A stretch of 64,000 bases of DNA, from positions 186,001 through 250,000 of the forward strand of contig NZ_JBITLV010000004.1 in the NCBI RefSeq assembly GCF_044465595.1. Direction: 5' to 3'. Each line of letters starts with the position of its first letter. Position 1 is the stretch's first letter. The stretch comes from Spongisporangium articulatum. GTDB taxonomy: Bacteria; Actinomycetota; Actinomycetes; Actinomycetales; Kineosporiaceae. The notes under the pieces are model-generated. The model saw only the letters and a program-made list of their open reading frames with translations, ran no database searches and was not told the origin of the DNA. A program made the translations under genes and the position numbers. Positions 33,817 through 50,534 of the stretch are shown piece by piece.

Positions 33817-34209
33817 ATGGCCAAGCTGTCCACCGACGAGCTGCTCGACGCCTTCAAGGAGCTCACGCTCATCGAGCTGTCGGAGTTCGTGAAGAAGTTC
33901 GAGGAGACCTTCGAGGTCACCGCCGCCGCGCCGGTCGCCGTCGCGGCCGCCGCCCCGGCCGCGGGTGGCGCGGGTGGCGGCGACGCCGCTGCCGAGCAGG
34001 ACGAGTTCGACGTCATCCTGGAGAGCGCCGGCGACAAGAAGATCCAGGTCATCAAGGAGGTCCGTGGGCTGACCAGCCTCGGGCTGAAGGAGGCCAAGGA
34101 CCTCGTGGACGGCGCCCCCAAGCCCGTCCTGGAGAAGGTCGCCAAGGACGCCGCCGAGAAGGCCAAGGCCGCTCTCGAGGGCGCCGGCGCCACCGTCACC
34201 CTGAAGTGA
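33817..34209 (+). CDS. rplL: 50S ribosomal protein bL12
   Basis: bL12 is the 130-residue stalk protein that recruits translation GTPases. It has an N-terminal dimerisation domain, an Ala/Gly-rich hinge at about residues 37-58 and the conserved C-terminal domain (KIQVIKEVRGLTSLGLKEAK, then LVDGAPKPVLE). GAAAGGGA precedes the ATG. It is the last gene before a large hairpin. Confidence 0.98.
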   Translation: MAKLSTDELLDAFKELTLIELSEFVKKFEETFEVTAAAPVAVAAAAPAAGGAGGGDAAAEQDEFDVILESAGDKKIQVIKEVRGLTSLGLKEAKDLVDGAPKPVLEKVAKDAAEKAKAALEGAGATVTLK

Positions 34210-34232
34210 CGATCCGGCTCTAGCTCCACCTC

Positions 34233-34283
34233 CACTTTCCCCGTGCCAGGGCTCCGATCAGGGGCTTTGGCGCGGGGAAAGTG
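34233..34283 (+). terminator. Large hairpin between rplL and rpoB
   Basis: The 11-bp stem CACTTTCCCCG/CGGGGAAAGTG (34233-34243 with 34273-34283) encloses a smaller stem. It lies 24 bp after the rplL stop and ends in GTCGTTTG. It may attenuate read-through from rplJL into rpoBC or be a processing site. Confidence 0.65.
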
Positions 34284-34505
34284 TCGTTTGCGGCCCGTCG
34301 CTCTTGACGGTGGCCCCCACCCTTGTCATCCTCATGGGGTGCTATTCGGCGTATTGACCTCTCAGCAGGTCCGCCGACTAGACATTGTGCGCCTCTGCGC
34401 GTAGCCTGGCGTTTTGCGCTGCCCTCTGCCTTGTCCCGCATATAGCGGCGGGACCTCAGACGCGCGCCCGTAACGCTCGAAGGCCCGTGGAAGGACTGCT
34501 GTCTC
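34284..34505 (+). promoter_or_regulatory. rpoB upstream region
   Basis: No gene is seen here. A TTGACG (34304-34309) with a weak TCATCC about 16 bp downstream could be a promoter for rpoBC independent of rplJL. A second AT-rich patch TATAGC lies near 34441. GGAAGGA at about 34490 is the probable ribosome site for the TTG start of rpoB. Confidence 0.35.
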
Positions 34506-37991
<3,486 letters not shown>

Positions 37992-38051
37992 TCCCAGGTC
38001 CACACCCAGCCATCCGTATTTCAGAAACACCAGAAGAAAGCAGGCAGCGTC

Positions 38052-41927
<3,876 letters not shown>

Positions 41928-41944
41928 GCCTTCGGCTCGACGTG

Positions 41945-42033
41945 TTCGTGATCATGCAGAAACGTCCCGTCCCCACGTCGGGGACGGGACGTTTCTGCGT
42001 CGGCCCGGGGGGACGTTTCTGCATGATCACGAA
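41945..42033. repeat. Inverted repeat R4 (GTGATCATGCA family) with two competing right arms
   Basis: The left arm at 41945-41974 begins TTCGTGATCATGCAGAAACG. Its inner part can pair with GGGGACGGGACGTTTCTGC (41980-41998, 19 bp). Its outer part can pair instead with a second copy at 42011-42033 (23 bp, ending CTGCATGATCACGAA). The two stems share GCAGAAACGTCC and exclude each other. It lies 18 bp after the rpoC stop. Confidence 0.8.
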
Positions 42034-42105
42034 CCCCCGTGGGAAGCAAACGGGTGGTGCGCACGTTGTAGACGATCGTGCGGGGGAGCCTGCCCACCCC
42101 GCGAT

Positions 42106-42135
42106 TTGCCGCTCGGTTGGCCCAACGGGTAATCT
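42106..42135 (+). promoter_or_regulatory. Candidate str operon promoter
   Basis: TTGCCG (42106-42111), an 18-bp spacer and TAATCT (42130-42135) lie 190 bp upstream of rpsL, which implies a long leader. A possible second -10 hexamer (TAGACG) lies near 42068. Confidence 0.5.
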
Positions 42136-42325
42136 CGCTCGTTGTGCCCGTGGCCACGGGTTGTCGTCATGCCCGGCCACCCCGCGAGGCAGCATCCACG
42201 CGGAGGGCACGAGCGTCACGGGTAAGCCAAGCGCCTGCCGCAGTGCCGGGCAGTGGCGACACGCCCGGGCGCGGGGGGCATTGAAAACAAACCGTCACAC
42301 CAAGAGCAAAGAGTTCGGAGAACCG

Positions 42326-42700
42326 GTGCCCACGATCCAGCAGCTGGTCCGCAAGGGCCGCCAGGACAAGGTCGGCAAGACCAAGACCCCTGCCCTCAAG
42401 GGCAGCCCGCAGCGCCGCGGGGTCTGCACGCGCGTGTACACGACCACGCCGAAGAAGCCGAACTCGGCTCTGCGCAAGGTCGCCCGCGTGAAGCTGACCA
42501 GCCAGATCGAGGTCACCGCGTACATCCCCGGTGTGGGCCACAACCTCCAGGAGCACTCGATGGTGCTCGTGCGCGGCGGTCGTGTGAAGGACCTGCCGGG
42601 CGTGCGTTACAAGATCATCCGCGGTTCGCTCGACACCCAGGGCGTGAAGAACCGCAAGCAGGCTCGCAGCCGCTACGGCGCGAAGAAGGAGAAGAGCTAG
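42326..42700 (+). CDS. rpsL: 30S ribosomal protein uS12
   Basis: uS12 is the 124-residue decoding-centre protein. The streptomycin-relevant lysines are both wild type: TTTPKKPNSALRK (Lys43) and GGRVKDLPGVRY (Lys88). The PNSALR loop and the basic C-terminal tail are typical. GTG start with GGAGAACC upstream. Its stop overlaps the rpsG start by 1 nt. Confidence 0.98.
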   Translation: MPTIQQLVRKGRQDKVGKTKTPALKGSPQRRGVCTRVYTTTPKKPNSALRKVARVKLTSQIEVTAYIPGVGHNLQEHSMVLVRGGRVKDLPGVRYKIIRGSLDTQGVKNRKQARSRYGAKKEKS

Positions 42701-43170
42701 TGCCTCGCAAGGGTCCCGCCCCGAAGCGGCCGCTGATCGTCGACCCGGTCTACGGCTCCCCGCTGGTCACCCAGCTGGTGAACAAGATCCTGCTGGACGG
42801 CAAGAAGTCCACCGCCGAGCGCATCGTGTACGAAGCGCTCGAGGGTGCGCGTACCAAGACCGGCAACGACCCGGTCGTCACGTTGAAGCGGGCGCTCGAC
42901 AACGTGCGCCCCACCCTGGAGGTCAAGAGCCGCCGCGTCGGTGGCGCCACCTATCAGGTCCCGGTCGAGGTCAAGCCGGGCCGCGCCACGACGCTGGCGC
43001 TGCGCTGGCTGGTCGGCTACTCCCGCGCCCGGCGCGAGAAGACCATGACCGACCGTCTGATGAACGAGATCATCGACGCCAGCAACGGCCTGGGGGCCGC
43101 GGTCAAGCGCCGCGAGGACACCCACAAGATGGCCGAGTCGAACCGCGCGTTCACCCACTACCGCTGGTAG
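42700..43170 (+). CDS. rpsG: 30S ribosomal protein uS7
   Basis: uS7 is a 156-residue primary 16S rRNA binder that nucleates the 30S head. It contains RKGPAPKRPLIVDPVYGSPL, LDGKKSTAERIVYEAL and VGGATYQVPVEVKPGR. The GTG start overlaps the last base of the rpsL stop (TAGTG), so translation is coupled. Confidence 0.98.
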   Translation: MPRKGPAPKRPLIVDPVYGSPLVTQLVNKILLDGKKSTAERIVYEALEGARTKTGNDPVVTLKRALDNVRPTLEVKSRRVGGATYQVPVEVKPGRATTLALRWLVGYSRARREKTMTDRLMNEIIDASNGLGAAVKRREDTHKMAESNRAFTHYRW

Positions 43171-43255
43171 CCCACCCCGCCGGGCGGCGACGATGCCGCC
43201 GGCCGGGGTAGGACACGGCGTCCCATCACGCGAAGCACTGAGAGAGGCGACGAGC

Positions 43256-45358
43256 GTGGCACAAGACGTGCTGACGGACCTCAAGAAGGTCCGCAACATC
43301 GGCATCATGGCGCACATCGACGCCGGCAAGACCACGACGACCGAGCGGGTCCTGTTCTACACCGGGATCAACTACAAGATCGGCGAGGTCCACGACGGCG
43401 CGGCCACGATGGACTGGATGGAGCAGGAGCAGGAGCGGGGGATCACCATCACCTCCGCCGCCACCACCTGCTTCTGGGAAGGCAACCAGATCAACCTGAT
43501 CGACACCCCCGGGCACGTCGACTTCACCGTCGAGGTCGAGCGCAACCTGCGCGTCCTCGACGGCGCGGTCGCGGTGTTCGACGGCAAGGAGGGTGTCGAG
43601 CCGCAGTCGGAGACCGTCTGGCGGCAGGCCGACAAGTACGACGTCCCGCGCATCTGCTTCGTCAACAAGATGGACAAGCTGGGTGCGGACTTCTACTTCA
43701 CCGTGAAGACCATCGAGGACCGCCTGGGCGCCAAGCCGCTGGTCATCCAGCTGCCGATCGGCGCCGAGAGCGACTTCGTCGGCGTCATCGACCTGGTCGA
43801 GATGCGCGCCCTCACGTGGCGCGGCGAGACCGGCAAGGGCGAGGCGTACGAGGTCGAGGAGATCCCCGCCGACCTGCAGGCCAAGGCCGAGGAGTACCGC
43901 GAGCTCCTGCTCGAGACGGTCGCCGAGTCCGACGAGGCACTGCTGGAGAAGCACTTCGGCGGCGAGGGTCTCTCGGTCGAGGAGATCAAGGGCGCCATCC
44001 GCCGGATGACGATCAACTCCGAGCTGTACCCGGTGCTGTGCGGCTCCGCGTTCAAGAACAAGGGCGTGCAGCCCATGCTCGACGCGGTCATCGACTACCT
44101 GCCGTCCCCGCTGGACGTGCCGGACGTCGAGGGCTACAAGCCGGGCAACGAGGAGGACACCGAGACCCGGGCGGCGAGCAACGACGCCCCGTTCTCGGCC
44201 CTGGCCTTCAAGATCGCGGCGCACCCGTTCTTCGGCAAGCTGACCTACATCCGGGTCTACTCCGGCAAGGTCGCCTCCGGCGCCCAGGTCGTGAACTCCA
44301 GCAAGGGCAAGAAGGAGCGCATCGGGAAGATCTTCCAGATGCACTCCAACAAGGAGAACCCGGTGGAGGAGGCCGCGGCCGGCCACATCTACGCGGTCAT
44401 CGGCCTGAAGGACACGACCACGGGTGAGACGCTCGCCGACCCGGCGAAGCCGATCGTCCTGGAGTCGATGACCTTCCCGGAGCCGGTCATCTCCGTGGCC
44501 ATCGAGCCCAAGACCAAGGGCGACCAGGAGAAGCTCGGCACGGCGATCCAGAAGCTCGCCGAGGAGGACCCGACGTTCCAGGTCCAGCTCGACGAGGAGA
44601 CCGGCCAGACCATCATCAAGGGGATGGGCGAGCTCCACCTGGACATCCTGGTCGACCGGATGAAGCGCGAGTACAAGGTCGAGGCGAACGTCGGTAAGCC
44701 GCAGGTGGCCTACCGCGAGACGATCCGCCGGGCCGTCGAGAAGCTCGACTACACGCACAAGAAGCAGACCGGTGGCTCGGGCCAGTACGCGAAGGTCCAG
44801 GTGACGATCGAGCCGCTGGACACCGCCTCGGGCACGTTCTACGAGTTCGAGAACAAGGTCACCGGTGGCCGCGTGCCGCGGGAGTACATCCCCAGCGTCG
44901 ACGCCGGTATCCAGGACGCCATGCAGTTCGGCATCCTGGCGGGTTACCCGCTGGTCGGCATCAAGGCCACGCTGCTGGACGGCGCGGCCCACGACGTCGA
45001 CTCCTCCGAGATGGCGTTCAAGATCGCCGGCTCGATGGTGCTGAAGGAGGCGGCCCGCAAGGCCAACCCCGTGCTCCTCGAGCCGATGATGGCCGTCGAG
45101 GTGCGTACGCCCGAGGACTACATGGGCGACGTCATCGGCGACCTGAGCTCGCGTCGCGGGCAGATCCAGGCGATGGAGGACGTCTCCGGGGCTAAGGTCG
45201 TGCGTGCTCTGGTGCCGCTCTCCGAGATGTTCGGGTATGTCGGCGACCTGCGTAGCAAGACCCAGGGACGGGCCAACTACACCATGCAGTTCGACTCCTA
45301 CGCCGAGGTCCCCTCGACCGTGGCCGAGGAGATCATCAAGAAGGCCCGCGGCGAGTAG
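43256..45358 (+). CDS. fusA: Elongation factor G
   Basis: EF-G is the 700-residue GTPase that drives translocation and, with RRF, ribosome recycling. G motifs: AHIDAGKTTTTER (G1), RGITITSAA (G2), DTPGHVDF (G3), NKMDKLGADF (G4). Domain IV region KKQTGGSGQYAKVQ is intact. The GTG at 43256 follows GAGAGAGGCGACGA. It lies 85 bp after rpsG and 83 bp before tuf, the standard str order. Confidence 0.98.
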   Translation: MAQDVLTDLKKVRNIGIMAHIDAGKTTTTERVLFYTGINYKIGEVHDGAATMDWMEQEQERGITITSAATTCFWEGNQINLIDTPGHVDFTVEVERNLRVLDGAVAVFDGKEGVEPQSETVWRQADKYDVPRICFVNKMDKLGADFYFTVKTIEDRLGAKPLVIQLPIGAESDFVGVIDLVEMRALTWRGETGKGEAYEVEEIPADLQAKAEEYRELLLETVAESDEALLEKHFGGEGLSVEEIKGAIRRMTINSELYPVLCGSAFKNKGVQPMLDAVIDYLPSPLDVPDVEGYKPGNEEDTETRAASNDAPFSALAFKIAAHPFFGKLTYIRVYSGKVASGAQVVNSSKGKKERIGKIFQMHSNKENPVEEAAAGHIYAVIGLKDTTTGETLADPAKPIVLESMTFPEPVISVAIEPKTKGDQEKLGTAIQKLAEEDPTFQVQLDEETGQTIIKGMGELHLDILVDRMKREYKVEANVGKPQVAYRETIRRAVEKLDYTHKKQTGGSGQYAKVQVTIEPLDTASGTFYEFENKVTGGRVPREYIPSVDAGIQDAMQFGILAGYPLVGIKATLLDGAAHDVDSSEMAFKIAGSMVLKEAARKANPVLLEPMMAVEVRTPEDYMGDVIGDLSSRRGQIQAMEDVSGAKVVRALVPLSEMFGYVGDLRSKTQGRANYTMQFDSYAEVPSTVAEEIIKKARGE

Positions 45359-45441
45359 AGCGCGGTACCTGTCACCACCCAGCACCACCCCCGATCAGCA
45401 GGTCAGCAGGACCTACGAGACTCACACCACAGGAGGACCCC

Positions 45442-46638
<1,197 letters not shown>

Positions 46639-46645
46639 TACGGCT

Positions 46646-46678
46646 GAAGGGGAGCGTCCCGTCGGGGCGCTCCCCTTC
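46646..46678 (+). terminator. Rho-independent terminator after tuf
   Basis: The perfect 11-bp stem GAAGGGGAGCG/CGCTCCCCTTC (46646-46656 with 46668-46678), followed by TCTCC, begins 7 bp after the tuf stop. It ends the str operon. Confidence 0.85.
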
Positions 46679-46948
46679 TCCATGCCTCCCACCTGGGCGT
46701 TCACCCGATTGGCCAGGTGGGGTGCGGGTCTGGCACACTAGACCGGTTGCTCGGAGGCGGAGCGCGAGGCCTGGAGGTCTCGAAGCATCGCCAGGAGGGC
46801 GACCAGCCTGCACCACCGCCGGGCACGTCGAAAGATGTGGCCCGGTTCGCCGCTCGCGGCGTTCTCCGGATTATGGGCGACACGCCCGACCTCGGGGGCC
46901 GTAGCGGTCACCATACGATTCACGAAGGAAAGCGAGCGCAACGACGCC
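46679..46948 (+). promoter_or_regulatory. S10 operon promoter and leader region
   Basis: This gene-free region between tuf and rpsJ carries TTGGCC (46709-46714) and CACACTAGACC (from 46734), a possible promoter with a long spacer. A leader of about 200 nt follows, with several GC-rich stems, which might be used for ribosomal-protein feedback. No specific L4-leader structure could be confirmed by eye. Confidence 0.4.
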
Positions 46949-47257
46949 ATGGCGGGACAGAAGATCCGCATCCGGCTGAAGGCCTACGACCACGAGGTCA
47001 TCGACAGCTCGGCGCGCAAGATTGTCGACACGGTCGTCCGCACCGGTGCCACCGTGGCCGGTCCGGTGCCGCTGCCGACCGAGAAGAACGTGTTCTGCGT
47101 CATCCGCTCGCCGCACAAGTACAAGGACAGCCGCGAGCACTTCGAGATGCGCACGCACAAGCGGTTGATCGACATCATCAACCCGACGCCGAAGACGGTG
47201 GACTCGCTGATGCGGCTGGACCTGCCCGCCGGCGTGGACATCGAGATCAAGCTCTGA
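46949..47257 (+). CDS. rpsJ: 30S ribosomal protein uS10
   Basis: uS10 is 102 residues long and also serves as NusE in antitermination. It has IRIRLKAYDHEVIDSSARKI, the loop IRSPHKYKDSREHFEMRTHK and the end LPAGVDIEIKL. ACGAAGGAAAG precedes the ATG. It is the first gene of the S10 operon. Confidence 0.98.
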   Translation: MAGQKIRIRLKAYDHEVIDSSARKIVDTVVRTGATVAGPVPLPTEKNVFCVIRSPHKYKDSREHFEMRTHKRLIDIINPTPKTVDSLMRLDLPAGVDIEIKL

Positions 47258-47268
47258 GGAACGTCACG

Positions 47269-47940
47269 ATGACTACGAAGACCATCAGCAAGCCGACCAC
47301 CGTCGTGGTCAAGGGCCTGCTCGGCGAGAAGCTCGGCATGACGCAGGTGTGGGACGAGAACAACCGTCTCGTGCCCGTGACCGTCATCGCCGCCGGGCCG
47401 TGCGTCGTGACCCAGGTGCGCACCGACGGCGAGGACGGCTACACCGGCGTCCAGATCGCCTACGGCGCGATCGACCCGCGCAAGGTGACCAAGCCGCTGG
47501 CCGGGCACTTCGCCAAGGCCGGCGTGACGCCGCGCCGGCACCTCGTCGAGCTGCGCACCGCGGACGCGGGCGAGTACAGCCTCGGCCAGGAGCTCTCCGT
47601 GGACACCTTCGAGGCCGGCCAGAAGGTCGACGTCGTCGGCCGGACCAAGGGCAAGGGCACCGCGGGCGTCATGAAGCGTCACGGCTTCAAGGGCCTCGGC
47701 GCCGGGCACGGCGTCCAGCGCAAGCACCGCTCGCCGGGTTCCATCGGCGGGTGCGCCACCCCTGGCCGGGTCTTCAAGGGCCTGCGGATGGCGGGGCGCA
47801 TGGGCTTCGAGCGCCAGTCCGTCCAGAACCTCACCCTCCACGCGGTGGACGCCGAGCGCGGCCTGCTGCTGGTCAAGGGTGCCGTCCCCGGGCCGCGCGG
47901 CAGCGTCGTCCTGGTCCGCACTCCGGCGAAGGGAGCCTGA
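47269..47940 (+). CDS. rplC: 50S ribosomal protein uL3
   Basis: uL3 is 223 residues long and reaches toward the peptidyl transferase centre. It has GLLGEKLGMTQVWDENNRLV and GFKGLGAGHGVQRKHRSPGS. GAGGAACGTC precedes the ATG. It starts 11 bp after rpsJ and ends 1 bp before rplD. Confidence 0.97.
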   Translation: MTTKTISKPTTVVVKGLLGEKLGMTQVWDENNRLVPVTVIAAGPCVVTQVRTDGEDGYTGVQIAYGAIDPRKVTKPLAGHFAKAGVTPRRHLVELRTADAGEYSLGQELSVDTFEAGQKVDVVGRTKGKGTAGVMKRHGFKGLGAGHGVQRKHRSPGSIGGCATPGRVFKGLRMAGRMGFERQSVQNLTLHAVDAERGLLLVKGAVPGPRGSVVLVRTPAKGA

Positions 47941-47941
47941 C

Positions 47942-48619
47942 GTGGCCGACAACCTGACCGTGACGGTCGTCGACCCGGCGGCCGCCACGAGCGCCAAGGC
48001 GAAGACCGTGCAGCTGCCCGCCGAGGTCTTCGACGTGCAGACGAACGTCCCGCTGATCCACCAGGTCGTGGTGGCCCAGCTGGCCGCGGCCCGCCAGGGC
48101 ACGCACGACACGAAGACCCGCGGCGAGGTCCGCGGCGGCGGCAAGAAGCCGTACCGCCAGAAGGGCACCGGCCGCGCCCGCCAGGGTTCGACCCGGGCGC
48201 CGCAGTTCGCCGGCGGTGGCGTGGTGCACGGCCCGACGCCGCGGGACTACTCGCAGCGGACCCCGAAGAAGATGAAGGCCGCCGCCCTGCGCGGGGCCCT
48301 CTCGGACCGGGCCCGCCACGGCCGCATCCACGTGCTCACGTCATTCGTCGCGGGGGAGACCCCCTCGGCGAAGGCCGCGCTCTCGGTGATCACCGGGCTG
48401 TCGGAGCGGAAGAACCTGCTGATCGTCGTCGAGCGTGACGACGTGGTCTCGCAGCTGAGCCTGCGCAACCTGCCGCAGGTGCACCTGCTGGTCCCGGACC
48501 AGCTGAACACCTACGACGTGCTGTGCTCCGACGACGTCGTCTTCACCGAGTCGGCCCTGGAGACCTTCCTGGCCGGCCCGATCGCGACCAAGGCCAAGGC
48601 TCAGGAGGTCAGCGCGTGA
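47942..48619 (+). CDS. rplD: 50S ribosomal protein uL4
   Basis: uL4 is 225 residues long and lines the exit tunnel; in other bacteria it represses its own operon. It carries the extended loop with TRGEVRGGGKKPYRQKGTGR and ARQGSTRAPQFAGGGV. The GTG start lies 1 bp after the rplC stop, and its stop overlaps the rplW start. Confidence 0.97.
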   Translation: MADNLTVTVVDPAAATSAKAKTVQLPAEVFDVQTNVPLIHQVVVAQLAAARQGTHDTKTRGEVRGGGKKPYRQKGTGRARQGSTRAPQFAGGGVVHGPTPRDYSQRTPKKMKAAALRGALSDRARHGRIHVLTSFVAGETPSAKAALSVITGLSERKNLLIVVERDDVVSQLSLRNLPQVHLLVPDQLNTYDVLCSDDVVFTESALETFLAGPIATKAKAQEVSA

Positions 48620-48927
48620 GCACCATCGGCAACGCCCACCGCGACCCGCGCGACATCCTGCTCGCGCCGGTCGTCTCCGAGAAGAGCTACGGCCTTCTGG
48701 AGGAGAACAAGTACACGTTCATCGTCGCCCCGACCGCCAACAAGACGGAGATCAAGATCGCCGTCGAGCAGGTGTTCGGCGTGAAGGTCACGTCGGTCAA
48801 CACGCTGAACCGCCCGGGCAAGACCCGGCGGACGAAGGCGGGCACCGGCAAGCGCAAGGACACCAAGCGCGCGATCGTCACGGTCGGCGAGGGCACCATC
48901 GACATCTTCGGCGGCCCGGTCGCCTGA
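48616..48927 (+). CDS. rplW: 50S ribosomal protein uL23
   Basis: uL23 is 103 residues long and sits at the tunnel exit, docking SRP and trigger factor. It has DILLAPVVSEKSYGLLEENK and the basic loop PGKTRRTKAGTGKRKDTK. The GTG start overlaps the rplD stop by 4 nt. Confidence 0.97.
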   Translation: MSTIGNAHRDPRDILLAPVVSEKSYGLLEENKYTFIVAPTANKTEIKIAVEQVFGVKVTSVNTLNRPGKTRRTKAGTGKRKDTKRAIVTVGEGTIDIFGGPVA

Positions 48928-48960
48928 CGGCGCCGACGAGAGAGATCTAGGGACTGAGTA

Positions 48961-49797
48961 ATGGGAATCCGCAAGTACAAGCCGACGACGCCGGGCCGAC
49001 GCGGCTCCTCCGTCGCCGACTTCGTGGAGATCACCCGGTCGCAGCCGGAGAAGTCGCTGGTGCGCCCGCTGTCCAAGTCGGGCGGCCGGAACAACACCGG
49101 CCGGATCACCACCCGGCACATCGGTGGCGGTCACAAGCGTGCCTACCGCGTGATCGACTTCCGTCGCCACGACAAGGACGGCGTGCCGGCCAAGGTCGCG
49201 CACATCGAGTACGACCCGAACCGCACCGCGCGCATCGCGCTGCTGCACTACGCGGACGGCGAGAAGCGCTACATCATCGCGCCGAACAAGCTGAAGCAGG
49301 GCGACCTGATCGAGAACGGTCCGGGCGCCGACATCAAGCCGGGCAACAGCCTCGCGCTGCGCAACATCCCGGTCGGTACGGTCATCCACGCGATCGAGCT
49401 GAAGCCCGGCGGCGGCGCGAAGATCGCCCGCTCGGCCGGTGCGTCGGTCCAGCTGGTCGCCAAGGAGGGCCGGTTCGCCCAGCTGCGGATGCCCTCCGGC
49501 GAGATCCGCAACGTCGACGTGCGCTGCCGCGCGACGATCGGCGAGGTCGGCAACGCCGAGCAGTCGAACATCAACTGGGGCAAGGCCGGCCGGATGCGCT
49601 GGAAGGGCAAGCGCCCCACGGTCCGCGGTGTCGCGATGAACCCGATCGACCACCCGCACGGTGGCGGTGAGGGCAAGACCTCCGGTGGTCGCCACCCGGT
49701 CAGCCCGTGGGGTCAGCCCGAGGGTCGCACCCGTCGTCCGAACAAGCCGAGCGACAAGCTCATCGTCCGCCGGCGGCGCACCGGCAAGAAGCGCTGA
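48961..49797 (+). CDS. rplB: 50S ribosomal protein uL2
   Basis: uL2 is 278 residues long and supports peptidyl transferase activity and subunit joining. It has GIRKYKPTTPGRRGSSV, TGRITTRHIGGGHKRAYR and the conserved MNPIDHPHGGGEGKTSGG near the C-terminus, with the essential His residues. The ATG lies 33 bp after rplW. Confidence 0.98.
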   Translation: MGIRKYKPTTPGRRGSSVADFVEITRSQPEKSLVRPLSKSGGRNNTGRITTRHIGGGHKRAYRVIDFRRHDKDGVPAKVAHIEYDPNRTARIALLHYADGEKRYIIAPNKLKQGDLIENGPGADIKPGNSLALRNIPVGTVIHAIELKPGGGAKIARSAGASVQLVAKEGRFAQLRMPSGEIRNVDVRCRATIGEVGNAEQSNINWGKAGRMRWKGKRPTVRGVAMNPIDHPHGGGEGKTSGGRHPVSPWGQPEGRTRRPNKPSDKLIVRRRRTGKKR

Positions 49798-49815
49798 TAG
49801 GGAGCGGTTGACAAC

Positions 49816-50097
49816 ATGCCTCGCAGCTTGAAGAAGGGTCCCTTCATCGACGACCACCTGCAGAAGAAGGTGGACGTGCAGAACGAGAAGGGCACCAAGA
49901 ACGTCATCAAGACCTGGTCGCGCCGCTCGATGATCATCCCCGACATGCTCGGGCACACCATCGCCGTGCACGACGGCCGCAAGCACGTCCCGGTGTTCGT
50001 CACCGAGTCGATGATCGGCCACAAGCTGGGCGAGTTCGCCCCCACCCGCACGTACCGCGGGCACGACAAGGACGACCGCAAGGGCCGCCGCCGCTGA
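49816..50097 (+). CDS. rpsS: 30S ribosomal protein uS19
   Basis: uS19 is a 93-residue head protein near the A-site finger. It has MPRSLKKGPFIDDHLQKKV and the end YRGHDKDDRKGRRR. The ATG lies 18 bp after the rplB stop with a GGAGCGG site. Confidence 0.98.
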   Translation: MPRSLKKGPFIDDHLQKKVDVQNEKGTKNVIKTWSRRSMIIPDMLGHTIAVHDGRKHVPVFVTESMIGHKLGEFAPTRTYRGHDKDDRKGRRR

Positions 50098-50144
50098 GCC
50101 CCGGCTCGGCACAGGCAGCAGAATCCAGAAGGTAGGAAACAGCG

Positions 50145-50534
50145 ATGGAAGCCAAGGCGCAGGCGCGTTTCGTACGTGTCACGCCCCAGAAGGCCCGCCG
50201 CGTCGTCGACCTGATCCGCGGTCGTCAGGCGGCTGAGGCCGTCGCCGTCCTCGAGTTCGCCCCGCAGTCGGCGAGCGAGCCGGTGCGCAAGGTCGTGCAG
50301 AGCGCGATCGCGAACGCCCGGGTGAAGGCGGACAAGGCGTCCGAGCCGTTCGACGAGCGGCTCCTCGTGGTCCAGGCCGCGTACGTGGACGAGGGCCCGA
50401 CGCTGAAGCGGTTCCGGCCGCGCGCGCAGGGTCGTGCGTACCGCATCCGCAAGCGGACCAGCCACATCACCGTCGTCGTCGCGCCCCGTGAGACCCGGGG
50501 CGAGGCCGGCAGCACGAACAGGAGGGCCCGATAG
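50145..50534 (+). CDS. rplV: 50S ribosomal protein uL22
   Basis: uL22 is 129 residues long and its beta-hairpin lines the exit tunnel. It has FVRVTPQKARRVVDLIRGRQ and FRPRAQGRAYRIRKRTSHIT, the hairpin tip. The ATG follows AGAAGGTAGGAAACAGCG. Its stop overlaps the rpsC start by 1 nt. Confidence 0.97.
   Translation: MEAKAQARFVRVTPQKARRVVDLIRGRQAAEAVAVLEFAPQSASEPVRKVVQSAIANARVKADKASEPFDERLLVVQAAYVDEGPTLKRFRPRAQGRAYRIRKRTSHITVVVAPRETRGEAGSTNRRAR

Larger units (their letters stand above)
41928..42325. other. rpoC-rpsL intergenic region
   Basis: These 398 gene-free bases separate the rpoBC and str operons. They contain repeat R4 at 41945-42033 and the candidate rpsL promoter at 42106-42135. The rest, including a GC-rich leader from about 42140 to 42325, has no convincing open frame, though the long leader could carry regulatory structure. 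Confidence 0.6.

Noticed and set aside
42326..42700. Streptomycin-resistance substitutions in uS12
   Set aside because: Both key lysines (43 and 88) are wild type, so there is no sign of resistance there.
43226..45388. A 720-codon open frame opposite fusA
   Set aside because: Same shadow effect: the plus strand encodes unmistakable EF-G.
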